Source: an uncultured Bacilli bacterium (GTDB taxonomy: Bacteria; Bacillota_I; Bacilli_A; RF39; UBA660). Taken from it: a stretch of 64,000 nt of DNA. The stretch is taken from assembly GCA_934096265.1 (NCBI GenBank), contig CAKOLI010000001.1, forward strand, positions 217,346 to 281,345. The letters run 5' to 3'. The position numbers were made by a program, and so were the translations under genes. The notes beneath the pieces are model-generated. The model did no database searches. It was given only the letters and a program-made list of their open reading frames with translations, and was not told the DNA's origin. Below, piece after piece: positions 43,066 through 51,979 of the stretch (within the stretch, counting starts at the first letter, position 1; the number at the start of each line of letters is the position of its first letter).

Positions 43066-43121
43066 AATCTATATTAGAGATATAGCTATTTTTAGCTTGT
43101 ATTTTTAATGTAGATTTTTTT
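43066..43121 (+). terminator. Terminator of G-tract leader, copy 2
   Basis: AATCTATATT (43066-43075) pairs with AATGTAGATT (43107-43116), 10 bp with one G-U. The 3' arm runs into a T-run ending at 43121. An alternative pairing of CTATAT with ATATAG just downstream (about 43080-43085) is also possible, as in copy 1. Confidence 0.65.
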
Positions 43122-43152
43122 ATATTTAAATAAAAGAAGGAGAGTGTTGTAC

Positions 43153-44964
43153 ATGGATAATAATAAGAGAGTATACTTAATAATAGGAGTAATAACTATT
43201 ACAATGTTAGTTATGGGAGTAACTACTGCATGGTTTACTTGGAATAGTACTACTAATACAGATGTAACATTTAATGTTAATGGGTTAGATATTATTAATA
43301 CTAATGTAGATATAATAGGTAAGAAGTTATATCCTACAAATAATAAAGAAAACGGAGTAGTAGAAGAGTTTACTGTTAAACAAAACAGTGAGATATCTAC
43401 ACCAGTATGTAGTGATTTTACTCTTACATTAACTACACTACCTATAGAACTACAACATAAGAGTTTTAAATATAAACTATATAATGGAACTAGTTTAGTA
43501 GGAAGTGGTAACTTTGAAGGTAAAACACAAGGACAAGTAATAACTATTGCAACAAGTCAACCTGTTACAAGTGAGATATCTACATATAAATTATACATTT
43601 GGATAGATGGTAATATGGATAATCCTTTATCTATGGGAGGAAAAAGTTTTCTGTTTAAACTAACTATTAAAGCAAACCAACAAGAAAATGCATGTACACC
43701 TAGCATTATAACTTGTGATGCAGATGATGTAACACCAAACACTCCAGTTCTTGCTGATGGCATGATACCGATTAAATGGGATGGTTCTAAATGGGTAAAA
43801 GCAAGTACTGATAATTGGTATAATTATAGTAATAAAGAGTGGGCAAATGCTGTGATGGTTAGAACAGATAAGGATTCTAATGTTAATGGTTCTAGGTCTA
43901 GAGAACAATATATGAGTGCTGATGAAGGCACAAAAATATTAGAGAGTGATATATTAGCTTATTATGTATGGATACCAAGATATAAGTATCAATTATTTAA
44001 TGTAAATTCTGAAAGCATGGACCCGATAGAAATATGCACTCAGTTTGAAGATAAAGATACTACAAAGTCTACTGGAAATACAAATGGTGCTTGGCTTACC
44101 CATCCTGCGTTTACTTTTTGTACTGATGAATTATCAGGTATCTGGGTAGGCAAGTTTGAAACTAGTGTGGATGATAACGATGCATGTTATGGTAGCGTAT
44201 CGCCTGCTAATTGTAATAAGGAATTAAATAACCCTAGAATAAAACCGAATAAGTCATCTTTATTAGAACAACGAGTTATAAATCAGTTTTTGACATCTAA
44301 GAAGTTTGGTACTATTGACTATTTAACATCAGATGGAGTAAGTATGGTAGATGCACATATGATGAAAAATACAGAATGGGGAGCAGTAGCATACTTAAAA
44401 CAAAGTAAATATGGATTAGGTACTACTGATATAGCAATCAATGCGTATGATAGAGGTGTTAACTCATATGTTTTCTTTATGACAGGATGTGGACCTGCGA
44501 GTGAAACTGATTTAACAAATGAAACAACAACATGTACAAGTTATACAAGTAGTGTAGGGATTAAAGCATCTACCACAGGTAATATTACAGGTATATACGA
44601 TATGGCAGGTGGAGCATCTGAAAATGTAATGGGAGTAATGAAAAATACTGATGGAACAGGCCTTACTTATTCATCTTCTGGATTTGCGGAAAGTACACTA
44701 CCTTTAGGAAGTAAATATGTAGACGCATATACGTATGGAACATCTGATGCTGATTATACAAGAAGAATACTAGGAGATGCAACAGGAGAAACAAGAGGAT
44801 GGTATTCAGACTATGCTTCCTTTCTTAATGATTCCACTTTTTCATTCTTTTCTCGTGGACTTATTTCTTACAATGGGTCTTCTGCGGGCGTGTTCACCTT
44901 TGCTCGCTCTACCGGAGGTATAAGCAATGCCTATTCCTTCCGTTCCACCTTGGCAACTCAGTAG
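43153..44964 (+). CDS. Surface protein: SipW-like N-terminus and C-type-lectin/SUMF1-like fold (copy 3)
   Basis: The protein has 603 residues from ATG 43153. Its N-terminus (MDNNKRVYLIIGVITITML, TTAWFTWNST, NTDVTFNVNGLDI) is almost the same as that of the LRR protein at 31771. A beta-sandwich follows to ~185, then NTPVLADGMIPIKWDGS, WYNYSNKEWANAVMVRTDK and the lectin/SUMF1-like domain (YYVWIPRY, WLTHPAFTF, GIWVGKFETS, NTEWGAVAYLKQS, YDMAGGASENVMG, RRILGDATGE). A 15-residue Cys-bearing insert, DDNDACYGSVSPANCNK, is shared with the protein at 62052. The tail is a hypervariable cassette. It sits behind the second G-tract leader. Confidence 0.8.
   Translation: MDNNKRVYLIIGVITITMLVMGVTTAWFTWNSTTNTDVTFNVNGLDIINTNVDIIGKKLYPTNNKENGVVEEFTVKQNSEISTPVCSDFTLTLTTLPIELQHKSFKYKLYNGTSLVGSGNFEGKTQGQVITIATSQPVTSEISTYKLYIWIDGNMDNPLSMGGKSFLFKLTIKANQQENACTPSIITCDADDVTPNTPVLADGMIPIKWDGSKWVKASTDNWYNYSNKEWANAVMVRTDKDSNVNGSRSREQYMSADEGTKILESDILAYYVWIPRYKYQLFNVNSESMDPIEICTQFEDKDTTKSTGNTNGAWLTHPAFTFCTDELSGIWVGKFETSVDDNDACYGSVSPANCNKELNNPRIKPNKSSLLEQRVINQFLTSKKFGTIDYLTSDGVSMVDAHMMKNTEWGAVAYLKQSKYGLGTTDIAINAYDRGVNSYVFFMTGCGPASETDLTNETTTCTSYTSSVGIKASTTGNITGIYDMAGGASENVMGVMKNTDGTGLTYSSSGFAESTLPLGSKYVDAYTYGTSDADYTRRILGDATGETRGWYSDYASFLNDSTFSFFSRGLISYNGSSAGVFTFARSTGGISNAYSFRSTLATQ
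44845..44952 (+). other. Hypervariable C-terminal cassette 3
   Basis: The 36 codons keep the framework SRG, NGSSAGVFTF and YSFRSTL. Codons are C-rich (TTC, TAC, ACC, CGC, GCC, AGC, TCC), unlike the A/T-ending codons of the rest of the gene. Amino acids at the surface positions differ from both other cassettes. Confidence 0.55.
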
Positions 44965-45079
44965 GAGTTGCTTCTAGAGAAGTAATTAATAAGATTTCTA
45001 TCTTAGAATAAGTATATATATTCTGCTAGAGGAAGATATGTAAGTATAATGATTATGTATAGGGTATATGGCATATGGT

Positions 45080-45104
45080 CATGGAGTAGTCCATGGCTTT
45101 TTTT
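45080..45104 (+). terminator. Intrinsic terminator before mraZ
   Basis: CATGGA and TCCATG pair around GTAG, followed by GC and seven T. Confidence 0.85.
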
Positions 45105-45146
45105 ATACATAGATATAAAAAAGATTGTAAAGTTTTAAGAAAAGTA

Positions 45147-45175
45147 TTTACAAATAAATATTATCATAGTAGAAT
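45147..45175 (+). promoter_or_regulatory. Promoter of the mraZ division cluster
   Basis: TTTACA at 45147-45152 and TAGAAT at 45170-45175 have a 17-bp spacer, just upstream of the MraZ repeats. Confidence 0.75.
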
Positions 45176-45185
45176 ATTGGTATAC

Positions 45186-45210
45186 AGTGGTTATGAGTGG
45201 GAGAAAGTGG
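45186..45210 (+). promoter_or_regulatory. MraZ operator (three direct repeats)
   Basis: AGTGG occurs at 45186, 45196 and 45206, exactly 10 bp apart, immediately before mraZ. MraZ is known to bind such 10-bp-phased GTGG-type direct repeats and repress its own operon. The overlap with the transcription start region fits repression. Confidence 0.85.
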
Positions 45211-45219
45211 GGGATAAAT

Positions 45220-45657
45220 ATGTTGATTGGAGAATATCATCATAATATAGATGATAAGAACAGACTTATTATCCCATCTAAGTTTCGTGAGGAGATAGGA
45301 GATAAATTTATTCTGACTAGAGGGTTGGATGGATGTTTATTTATCTATTCTATGAGTAATTGGGAAAAGATTACTAATAAACTTAAGACACTTCCTTTTA
45401 CTAAAAAAGACGCTCGTGTCTTTATGCGATTTTTCTTATCTGGTGCCAATGTATGTGAGTTTGATAAGCAAGGTAGAATTAATATAGCTTCTTCGTTAGT
45501 AGATTATGCCAGTATTAAAAAAGAATGTGCTATTATAGGGGTTAATGATCGTCTAGAAATTTGGGCAATAGATGCGTTTAATAGTTTGATGGATGATAAT
45601 AAGGATAATTTGTCTGATATATCAGAGAATTTGTTTGATATGGATTTTACGGAGTGA
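45220..45657 (+). CDS. mraZ: Transcriptional regulator MraZ
   Basis: The protein has 145 residues from ATG 45220, which gives the family N-terminus MLIGEYHHNIDDKNRLIIP. A leading ORF extension to 45187 lies over the operator. Two AbrB-like domains are seen: DxKxR with LIIPSKFR, and again CEFDKQGRINIASSLVDYA. The protein forms a ring and binds the repeats just upstream, so it should repress this operon. It starts the dcw cluster and overlaps rsmH. Confidence 0.95.
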   Translation: MLIGEYHHNIDDKNRLIIPSKFREEIGDKFILTRGLDGCLFIYSMSNWEKITNKLKTLPFTKKDARVFMRFFLSGANVCEFDKQGRINIASSLVDYASIKKECAIIGVNDRLEIWAIDAFNSLMDDNKDNLSDISENLFDMDFTE

Positions 45658-45662
45658 GTATG

Positions 45663-46580
45663 ATGCATAAGAGTGTTTTGCTTGATGAAGCTATTAATAA
45701 TTTAAATATTAAAGAAGATGGTATATATGTTGATGCTACGCTTGGCTTAGGGGGGCATTCTAGGGAAATTCTAAAGAGGATTAAAAAAGGGATGTTGTTT
45801 GCCTTTGACCAGGATGTGTATGCTACAACTCATGCATATCCTAGTTTGAAGGAAATAGGAGATAACTTTGTTATTATTAATGATAATTTTGTTAATATGA
45901 AGAAGATTTTAGAAGATAAGGGTGTTAGTTTAGTTGATGGTATTTTGTTTGATTTGGGTGTGTCTAGTCCACAGCTTGATGATGCTAGTAGGGGTTTTAG
46001 TTATCAGAAGGATGCAAGGCTTGATATGAGGATGAATCAAAGTGGTAATCTTAGTGCTTATTATGTAGTTAACAATTATAGTGAGAAAGAGTTAAGTGAT
46101 ATAATTTTTAATTATGGGGAAGAGAAGTATGCTAAGAGTATTGCTAGAAATATTGTTAAGTATAGAGAAGATAAGGATATAGAGACTACTTTGGAGTTAG
46201 TAGATATTATTAAGAGTAGTATGCCTTATAAGGCTATGAGGGATACTCATCCTGCGAAGAGGACTTTTCAAGCTATTAGGATAGAGGTAAATGATGAGTT
46301 AAATGTTTTGAAGGTAGCTTTGGAGGATGCTCTTAGTATGCTAAAGGTAGGAGGAAGAGTATGTGTTATTACTTTTCATTCTTTAGAGGATAGGGTAGTT
46401 AGTACTATGTTTAAGAAGTATAGTAGTGTGGAAGATACTTTTAGTGATTTGCCTTTTGTACCAGAGGAGTATTTGCCTAAGTATAGGGTTGTAGGTAAGT
46501 TTAGTCCTAGTAAGGAAGAGTTAGAGGTAAATAATAGAGCACATAGTGCAAGGCTTAGAGTGATAGAAAAAATTAGGTGA
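45663..46580 (+). CDS. rsmH: 16S rRNA (cytosine-1402-N4)-methyltransferase
   Basis: The protein has 305 residues from ATG 45663 (MHKSVLLDEAI). ATG 45660 and GTG 45654 are in frame and overlap mraZ. GIYVDATLGLGGHS is the SAM-binding loop, and GILFDLGVSSPQLDDASRGFSYQ, AKRTFQAIRIEVN and VITFHSLEDRVV are RsmH signatures. It methylates C1402 of 16S rRNA in the decoding site. It is the second gene of the mraZ operon. Confidence 0.97.
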   Translation: MHKSVLLDEAINNLNIKEDGIYVDATLGLGGHSREILKRIKKGMLFAFDQDVYATTHAYPSLKEIGDNFVIINDNFVNMKKILEDKGVSLVDGILFDLGVSSPQLDDASRGFSYQKDARLDMRMNQSGNLSAYYVVNNYSEKELSDIIFNYGEEKYAKSIARNIVKYREDKDIETTLELVDIIKSSMPYKAMRDTHPAKRTFQAIRIEVNDELNVLKVALEDALSMLKVGGRVCVITFHSLEDRVVSTMFKKYSSVEDTFSDLPFVPEEYLPKYRVVGKFSPSKEELEVNNRAHSARLRVIEKIR

Positions 46581-46585
46581 TATAT

Positions 46586-46876
46586 ATGAAAAAGAATAAA
46601 AAGAGGAAGTTTACAAAGGTAGAGAGGTTTTTATATAAATCTTGTTTATGTATTATTGTTATGTTGATCGTGGGAATTATTTTTGGTAAAACTTCTTTGT
46701 CTAAGGTTAATTATGAGGTAGAAAAACTTAAGAAGGAAATGGAAAGTCAAAAGGAAGTTAATCAGAGTCTTACGATGGTTATTAATGAGATGGTATCACT
46801 AGAGAATGTTCAAGCTATTGCAGAGTCGCAAGGACTGGCTTATAATAATGATAATGTTAAGACGATTACAGAATAG
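46586..46876 (+). CDS. ftsL: Cell division protein FtsL-like
   Basis: The protein has 96 residues from ATG 46586. It has a short basic cytoplasmic tail (KKNKKRKFTKVERF), one membrane helix (SCLCIIVMLIVGIIF) and a periplasmic-side coiled coil (NYEVEKLKKEMESQKEVNQ). This is the FtsL/DivIC layout, found between rsmH and the division PBP in most dcw clusters. Sequence identity in this family is low, so the call rests on topology and position. Confidence 0.8.
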   Translation: MKKNKKRKFTKVERFLYKSCLCIIVMLIVGIIFGKTSLSKVNYEVEKLKKEMESQKEVNQSLTMVINEMVSLENVQAIAESQGLAYNNDNVKTITE

Positions 46877-46885
46877 AGGGATGTT

Positions 46886-49039
46886 ATGAATAAGAAGATG
46901 GATATGATTAAGATTAGGAGTAATAAGGTTTTATTTGTATTTATCTTTTTTTTGTTTGTTGTTTTTATTCTTAGGCTTGTATATTTATGTACTGTTAATT
47001 ATAAGGTAGGTAATATTACTATTCGAGATTTTATTAAGAGTAGGAATATTAAGGAGGAGGTTTTGCTTCCTGATAGAGGTAGTATTTATGATAGTAAGGG
47101 GAATATTTTAGCACAGGATGTTGCTAGTTATACGGTTATTGCATATCTTAGTGCTAGTAGGAGTGAGAATAGTGATAAGTTAGAGCATGTTGTAGATAAG
47201 GAAAAGACTGCTACTTTGTTAGCTCCTTTGATTAATATGAGTTATGATGATGTGTTTAATCTTCTTAATAAAAAGGGGGTATATCAAGTTGAGCTTGGCC
47301 CTGGTGGTAGGAATTTGAGTCAGTTAGAGATGGAGAATATTAAGAAGTTGGAGTTACCTGGGATTGATTTTATTAGGAGTACTAAGAGGTATTATCCTAA
47401 TGGAGATTTCGCTTCGTATACTCTTGGATATACGGTTAAGAAGACGGATAGTTCTAATAATGAGTGGATTGTTGGAGAGATGGGTATTGAGGGGTATTAT
47501 GATGATTATTTAAAGGGTAGTGTTGGTTATGTTACTTATGAGAAGGATAAGAATGGGTATAAGATTCCTAATGGTAGGCAGTATAGGGAAGATGCTAAGA
47601 ATGGTAATGATATATATCTTACTATAGATAGTAATATTCAGCTTTTTGTGGAGAATGCTGTTAGGGAAGCTTCTTCTTTGGGTGAGGATGAATGGTTTTT
47701 GATGTTGGTCGCGGATGCGAAGACTGGGGCTATTTTAGGTAGTGCTTCTACTCCTTCTTTTGACCCCAATATTAGGAATATGACTAGTTATTTAAATCCT
47801 TTTGTTAGTTATGCTTATGAGCCTGGTTCTACGATGAAGACCTATACGTATATGTGTGCGATTGAGAAGGGTACTTATAATGGGAATATGACTTTTGTAT
47901 CTGGTTCTAAGGAGTATGTAGATAAGACTGATAAAAAGAGGACGATGACTATACGTGATTGGAATAAGAAGGGTTGGGGAACTATTACTTATGATTATGG
48001 GTACGCTATGAGTTCTAATATCGGTATTGCGAATATACTTGAGAATTTTATTACTAAGGATGAACTTAGGGCTTGTCTTAGTAAGTATGGTTTTGGTAAA
48101 AAAACGATGTTTACTATGGATAATGAGTATACTGGTAATATAGATTTTACATATGATATTGAAGCTGCGACAGCGGGATATGGTCAAGGTATTACGACTA
48201 CTCCTATGCAACATATTCAAGCTCTTACTAGTATTGCTAATTATGGAGATATGTTAAAGCCATATATAGTATCTAAGATTGTAGATAAGAATACAGGTAA
48301 GACAATATATTCTGCTTCTAGGGAGGTTGTTAATACTGTTAGTAGTGTGAGTACGATAGAGAAGATTAAGGATTTGATGAAGAGTGTTGTATGTGAGGAT
48401 AAGTCTAAGTGTACTGGTGGTTCTTATTATATGGATGGATATGATGTTATAGGTAAGACTGGTACTGCTGAAATATTTGATTATAAGCTCGGTAAGTATA
48501 CTAGTGATGCGATTTATTCTTTCGCAGGGATGTTTCCTTATGAAGATCCTGAGATAATTATCTATGCAGCGTCTAAGAAGGCTACTTCTAGTATTTATCT
48601 TACTAATGCGGTTAAGAATGTTATTGTAAATGTTTCTAAGTATTTAGATATTTCTGTTAAGAATAATAATGATGGCAAGTCTTATTATATTGATAATTAT
48701 ATTAATAAGGATATTAATTATGTTAGTAAGAGTATAGATAAGGATAATTTGGATGTTGTTGTTATTGGTACTGGTGATAAGATAATAGGTCAATATCCTA
48801 AAGAGGGTACTAGTTTAAATAAAGGGGATAAGGTGTTTTTGCTTACTTCTGTTTATACTAAAGTGATGCCTAATGTTATTGGGTATTCTTATAAGGACGT
48901 TAGTAATTTACTTGATTTAATGGATATTAGTTATGTTTTAGATGGATATGGTTATGTATATGAACAGAGTATTGAACATGGTGTAGAGCTTGGCTTGGGT
49001 GAAGTGGTTAATATAAAATTAAAGGGTAAATATGACTGA
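46886..49039 (+). CDS. pbpB: Division/sporulation-type penicillin-binding protein 2 (FtsI/PBP2B/SpoVD-like)
   Basis: The protein has 717 residues. It has a basic N-terminal tail, one membrane helix (VLFVFIFFLFVVFILRLV), a dimerisation domain and a transpeptidase domain. SxxK is GSTMKTYT with the active Ser at ~315, SxN is MSSNIGI, and KTG is GKTGTAE with Lys ~524. Two C-terminal PASTA-like modules (IIGQYPKEGTSLNKGDKV; MPNVIGYSYKDVSNLL) occur as in B. subtilis PBP2B and SpoVD. It makes septal peptidoglycan with FtsW. The usual mraY-murD-ftsW genes do not follow. Confidence 0.93.
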   Translation: MNKKMDMIKIRSNKVLFVFIFFLFVVFILRLVYLCTVNYKVGNITIRDFIKSRNIKEEVLLPDRGSIYDSKGNILAQDVASYTVIAYLSASRSENSDKLEHVVDKEKTATLLAPLINMSYDDVFNLLNKKGVYQVELGPGGRNLSQLEMENIKKLELPGIDFIRSTKRYYPNGDFASYTLGYTVKKTDSSNNEWIVGEMGIEGYYDDYLKGSVGYVTYEKDKNGYKIPNGRQYREDAKNGNDIYLTIDSNIQLFVENAVREASSLGEDEWFLMLVADAKTGAILGSASTPSFDPNIRNMTSYLNPFVSYAYEPGSTMKTYTYMCAIEKGTYNGNMTFVSGSKEYVDKTDKKRTMTIRDWNKKGWGTITYDYGYAMSSNIGIANILENFITKDELRACLSKYGFGKKTMFTMDNEYTGNIDFTYDIEAATAGYGQGITTTPMQHIQALTSIANYGDMLKPYIVSKIVDKNTGKTIYSASREVVNTVSSVSTIEKIKDLMKSVVCEDKSKCTGGSYYMDGYDVIGKTGTAEIFDYKLGKYTSDAIYSFAGMFPYEDPEIIIYAASKKATSSIYLTNAVKNVIVNVSKYLDISVKNNNDGKSYYIDNYINKDINYVSKSIDKDNLDVVVIGTGDKIIGQYPKEGTSLNKGDKVFLLTSVYTKVMPNVIGYSYKDVSNLLDLMDISYVLDGYGYVYEQSIEHGVELGLGEVVNIKLKGKYD

Positions 49040-49091
49040 TAAATGAGTATAAATTGATGGTAGTTTGTAAATAGTAATTGTAGGTGATGTT

Positions 49092-49535
49092 ATGAAAAAA
49101 TATACATATACAATTATTATTTTTTTATTTTCATATACGTTTTTGCTTAGTTTTGATAATGAGCAGGTGATAGTTAGTACGTTTAGTGAGACGGATGTAT
49201 ATAAGGTGTATAAGGTGGTATATGAGGATGGTATTACTATTGATAAGTATAAGGATATATTTGTAAATATTAATCCTAATGATTATTATATTTTGGGTAT
49301 TACGACTTATAATAATTATTCATTTAATGTTAAGGATAGTATTAGTAAGATAGAGCTTAGTAAGGGGAGTTATATGGAGGTGCTTGATGAGTATATAAGT
49401 AAGTATAAAGATATTTTGTATTTGAATAATTTAGAAGATGATATTAGTAGTTTATATAGAGGAGGGTTTTATATTGAAAGTATTGATATTAGGTGTAAGG
49501 AGTATGTTTTTCTGAGTATTAAGAATAAAATGTAG
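49092..49535 (+). CDS. Exported hypothetical protein
   Basis: The protein has 147 residues with an N-terminal membrane/signal segment (YTYTIIIFLFSYTFLLSF). The rest is Lys/Asp/Tyr-rich with strands (YKVYKVVYEDGITIDKYKD; EYVFLSIKNKM), probably outside the membrane. It lies downstream of the division PBP on the same strand, 52 bp away, with GGTGATG-type spacing. I recognise no family. A link to septal wall growth would be positional only. Confidence 0.55.
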   Translation: MKKYTYTIIIFLFSYTFLLSFDNEQVIVSTFSETDVYKVYKVVYEDGITIDKYKDIFVNINPNDYYILGITTYNNYSFNVKDSISKIELSKGSYMEVLDEYISKYKDILYLNNLEDDISSLYRGGFYIESIDIRCKEYVFLSIKNKM

Positions 49536-49559
49536 AGATAATGTGGGTATTTTTACATT

Positions 49560-49780
49560 TTTTTGCATAAAATTAATATTTTAGCTTTTCTTAATTTTTA
49601 CAAGAAATATGATACCAAAATTAAATTTTTGTAAGTTTTGGTAAGAAAGTAAAATTTTGGTATGAAAAACAGAAACTAAAATTAAATTTTGGTAAAAAAC
49701 GCTTGATTTATATGGATTTGCATAGAATTATTATATTTGTTATAGTGTAGGTACATATCTTTTATATTTAGAAAAAGGAG
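49560..49780. repeat. AT-rich intergenic repeats before the Rpn pseudogene
   Basis: No gene is seen. TACCAAAA (49613-49620) is followed by TTTTGGTA at 49636, 49655 and 49687. The first pair forms an inverted repeat around AAATTTTTGTAAG. Repeats continue as AAAATTAAATTTT. These may be the remains of a transposable element end next to the Rpn-type gene. Confidence 0.45.
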
Positions 49781-49832
49781 GTGAATAGGTGGTAAAAGAG
49801 ATGTGGTTAAAAATATATAAAGAAAGGTCTAA

Positions 49833-50766
49833 ATGATGAATAAAATATTGGGTAGAAATATTTTGTTTAAAAGTGATTATATTTTTAAATATTTATTTGG
49901 TTTAAGGGAAAATAAGAGAATGCTCGCTAATTTTCTTAGTCAGTTTATAAGAAATATGTCTTTGGAGGAGATATATGATAATATAAGTTATTTGGATACT
50001 GAAATAAAGAAAAAGAGTAAGAGTGATATTAATGGAAGGCTTGATGTGCTTATTAGTGTAGGTAAGTATTTGGTAAATACCTGAGATGAATAATTTGAGT
50101 TCTATTACTCGTAATATGGCAAATAAGTCATTCTATTATGCACATTCTATTGCAAGTAGAAATATTTATATAGACACAGACCATAAATATAAGATGAGGT
50201 ATGATAAGGTAATACAAATAAATGTGAATACTTTTTCAATGTATCCTAATATGGATGTGGCATCTCAGGTATTTACTTTGTTTGATGTACCTAATTCACT
50301 TACTTTTAAGTGGGATTTGTTTGAAGTACACTATATAGATATTGTCAAATGTTTAGAATTATGGTATACTCTAGGCAAAGAGAAAGTAGATGCTTTAACA
50401 AAATGGGGAGCTTTGATAGCTTCTAAGGATGAAAAAGAGCTACTTGAGATAGTGGGTGATGATACGTTTATGAGCAAGTGTGAAAGAGAAGAATTTTACG
50501 ATTTCTTAGAAAAATTAAAGAACGATCCATATTTTTTGCAAAGACCTAGTGAAGAGGAAGAGTATAGAGCAAACATGGATGAGATACTTGAAAATAAGGA
50601 TGAGGAACTGGCTTCGAAGGATGAAGAAATAACTGCGATGAAAGAAGAATTAGCTTCAAAGAACAAGGAAACGGCCTTAAAGATGTTAAATGAAGGTTTA
50701 GACGTAGAGATAATCTCTAAGGTTACAGGGTTATCACAAGAGGAAATTAACTCATTTAAGAGTTAG
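49833..50766 (+). pseudogene. Rpn/PD-(D/E)XK nuclease family transposase, frameshifted
   Basis: The N-terminal part (SDYIFKYLFGLRENKRMLANFL, then GRLDVLISVGKYLVN) ends at a TGA at 50082-50084. One base later in the next frame MNNLSSITRNMANKSFYYAHSI continues the same protein to 50766. Removing one C near 50080 would join VNTEMNN. The Asp of GRLDV and the following NxE are the PD-(D/E)XK core of Rpn recombination-promoting nucleases. The C-terminal tail (ASKDEEITAMKEELASK...LSQEEINSFKS) is a typical coiled coil. A single-base indel has inactivated it, unless frameshifting is programmed. Confidence 0.8.
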
Positions 50767-50838
50767 TTTCTTTCTTTTTTATCTTTTCAAATTATAAAAA
50801 ATATGCTATAATACTTAACGATTTTGAGGTGTATAAAA

Positions 50839-51963
50839 ATGAAGATAAAATATAATTTAATTAAGAAAGATTCATGTTCTAATGCTAGACTTGGTACTTT
50901 AGAAACTAATTATGGTGTGTATGATACACCTATGTTTATGCCTGTTGGAACACAAGCTACTGTGAAGACATTATCTCCAGAGGAAATTAAGGAAATACAT
51001 GCGGGAGTAATTTTATCAAATACGTATCATTTATGGTTAAGACCTGGAGAAGATGTTGTTTTTAAAGCAGGTGGATTACATAAATTTATGAATTATGATG
51101 GGCCTATTCTTACTGACTGTGGAGGGTTCCAAGTATTTTCTTTATCTAATCCTAAAAATATTAGTGAAGAAGGAGTTAAGTTTAAGAGCCATATTGATGG
51201 TAGAGAGTTGTTTCTTACGCCAGAGTTATCTATTTCAATACAAAATAAATTAGATAGTGATATTGCAATGAGTTTCGATGAGTGTATTCCATATCCTGCT
51301 GATTATGAATATGCTAAGAAAAGTACGGAGAGAACGCTTAGATGGGCTGTTCGTGGTAAGAATGTTTTTGATAATGAAAGGCAATCTTTATTTGGTATTG
51401 TTCAAGGGGGAGAGTATACTGATTTAAGAGAATATAGTGCTAAAGAGACGGTAAAGATTGGATTTGATGGTTATGCTATAGGAGGAACATCTGTTGGGGA
51501 AGATAAAGCTACTATGTATAAGATGATAGAAGATGGTATTAGATATTTGCCCACTGATAAGCCAAGGTATTTAATGGGAGTAGGAGACCCTCTTGATATT
51601 TTTGAGGGAGTAGAAAGAGGTGTCGATATGTTTGATTGTGTTCTTCCTACTAGGTTAGCTAGGCATGCTCATGCGTTTACACTTGATGGTAAGATTAATT
51701 TAAAGAATGCTAAGTATAAAGAGGATTTTAGTAAGATAGATGATGAATGTGATTGTTATGCTTGTAAGCATTATACTAAGGCATATATTAGACATCTAAT
51801 TACCGCGGATGAAACATTTGGACAAAGACTTTTATCTATTCATAATTTAAGGTTTTTGATAAAAATATGTGAGAATATTAGAGAAAGTATTAAGGAAGAT
51901 AGGTTTTTATCTTATAAAGAGGAGTTTATAAGTAGGTATATAAAAAATAAGAAAGCTAGTTAG
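50839..51963 (+). CDS. tgt: tRNA-guanine transglycosylase
   Basis: The protein has 374 residues from ATG 50839 (GAGGTG 8 nt upstream). The enzyme swaps guanine-34 for preQ1/queuine in GUN anticodons. It has SNTYHLWLRPGEDVV, TDCGGFQVFSL with the nucleophile-associated Asp, GIVQGGEY, and GVDMFDCVLPTRLARHAHAFT with the catalytic Asp. The zinc site is CDCYACKHYTKAYIRHL. All catalytic elements are intact. No queG/queA genes are adjacent. Confidence 0.97.
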   Translation: MKIKYNLIKKDSCSNARLGTLETNYGVYDTPMFMPVGTQATVKTLSPEEIKEIHAGVILSNTYHLWLRPGEDVVFKAGGLHKFMNYDGPILTDCGGFQVFSLSNPKNISEEGVKFKSHIDGRELFLTPELSISIQNKLDSDIAMSFDECIPYPADYEYAKKSTERTLRWAVRGKNVFDNERQSLFGIVQGGEYTDLREYSAKETVKIGFDGYAIGGTSVGEDKATMYKMIEDGIRYLPTDKPRYLMGVGDPLDIFEGVERGVDMFDCVLPTRLARHAHAFTLDGKINLKNAKYKEDFSKIDDECDCYACKHYTKAYIRHLITADETFGQRLLSIHNLRFLIKICENIRESIKEDRFLSYKEEFISRYIKNKKAS

Positions 51964-51979
51964 TTTTAGCTTTCTTTTT
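51944..51979. terminator. Bidirectional terminator between tgt and kinase-like gene
   Basis: GAAAGCTA (51951-51958) pairs with TAGCTTTC (51967-51974), with A- and T-rich flanks. The two convergent genes overlap by 8 bp here. Confidence 0.75.

Noticed and set aside
49613..49694. TTTTGGTA repeats as replication-origin iterons
   Set aside because: There are no DnaA boxes or dnaA/rep gene nearby and spacing is irregular (19 and 32 bp). Remains of a mobile element fit better.
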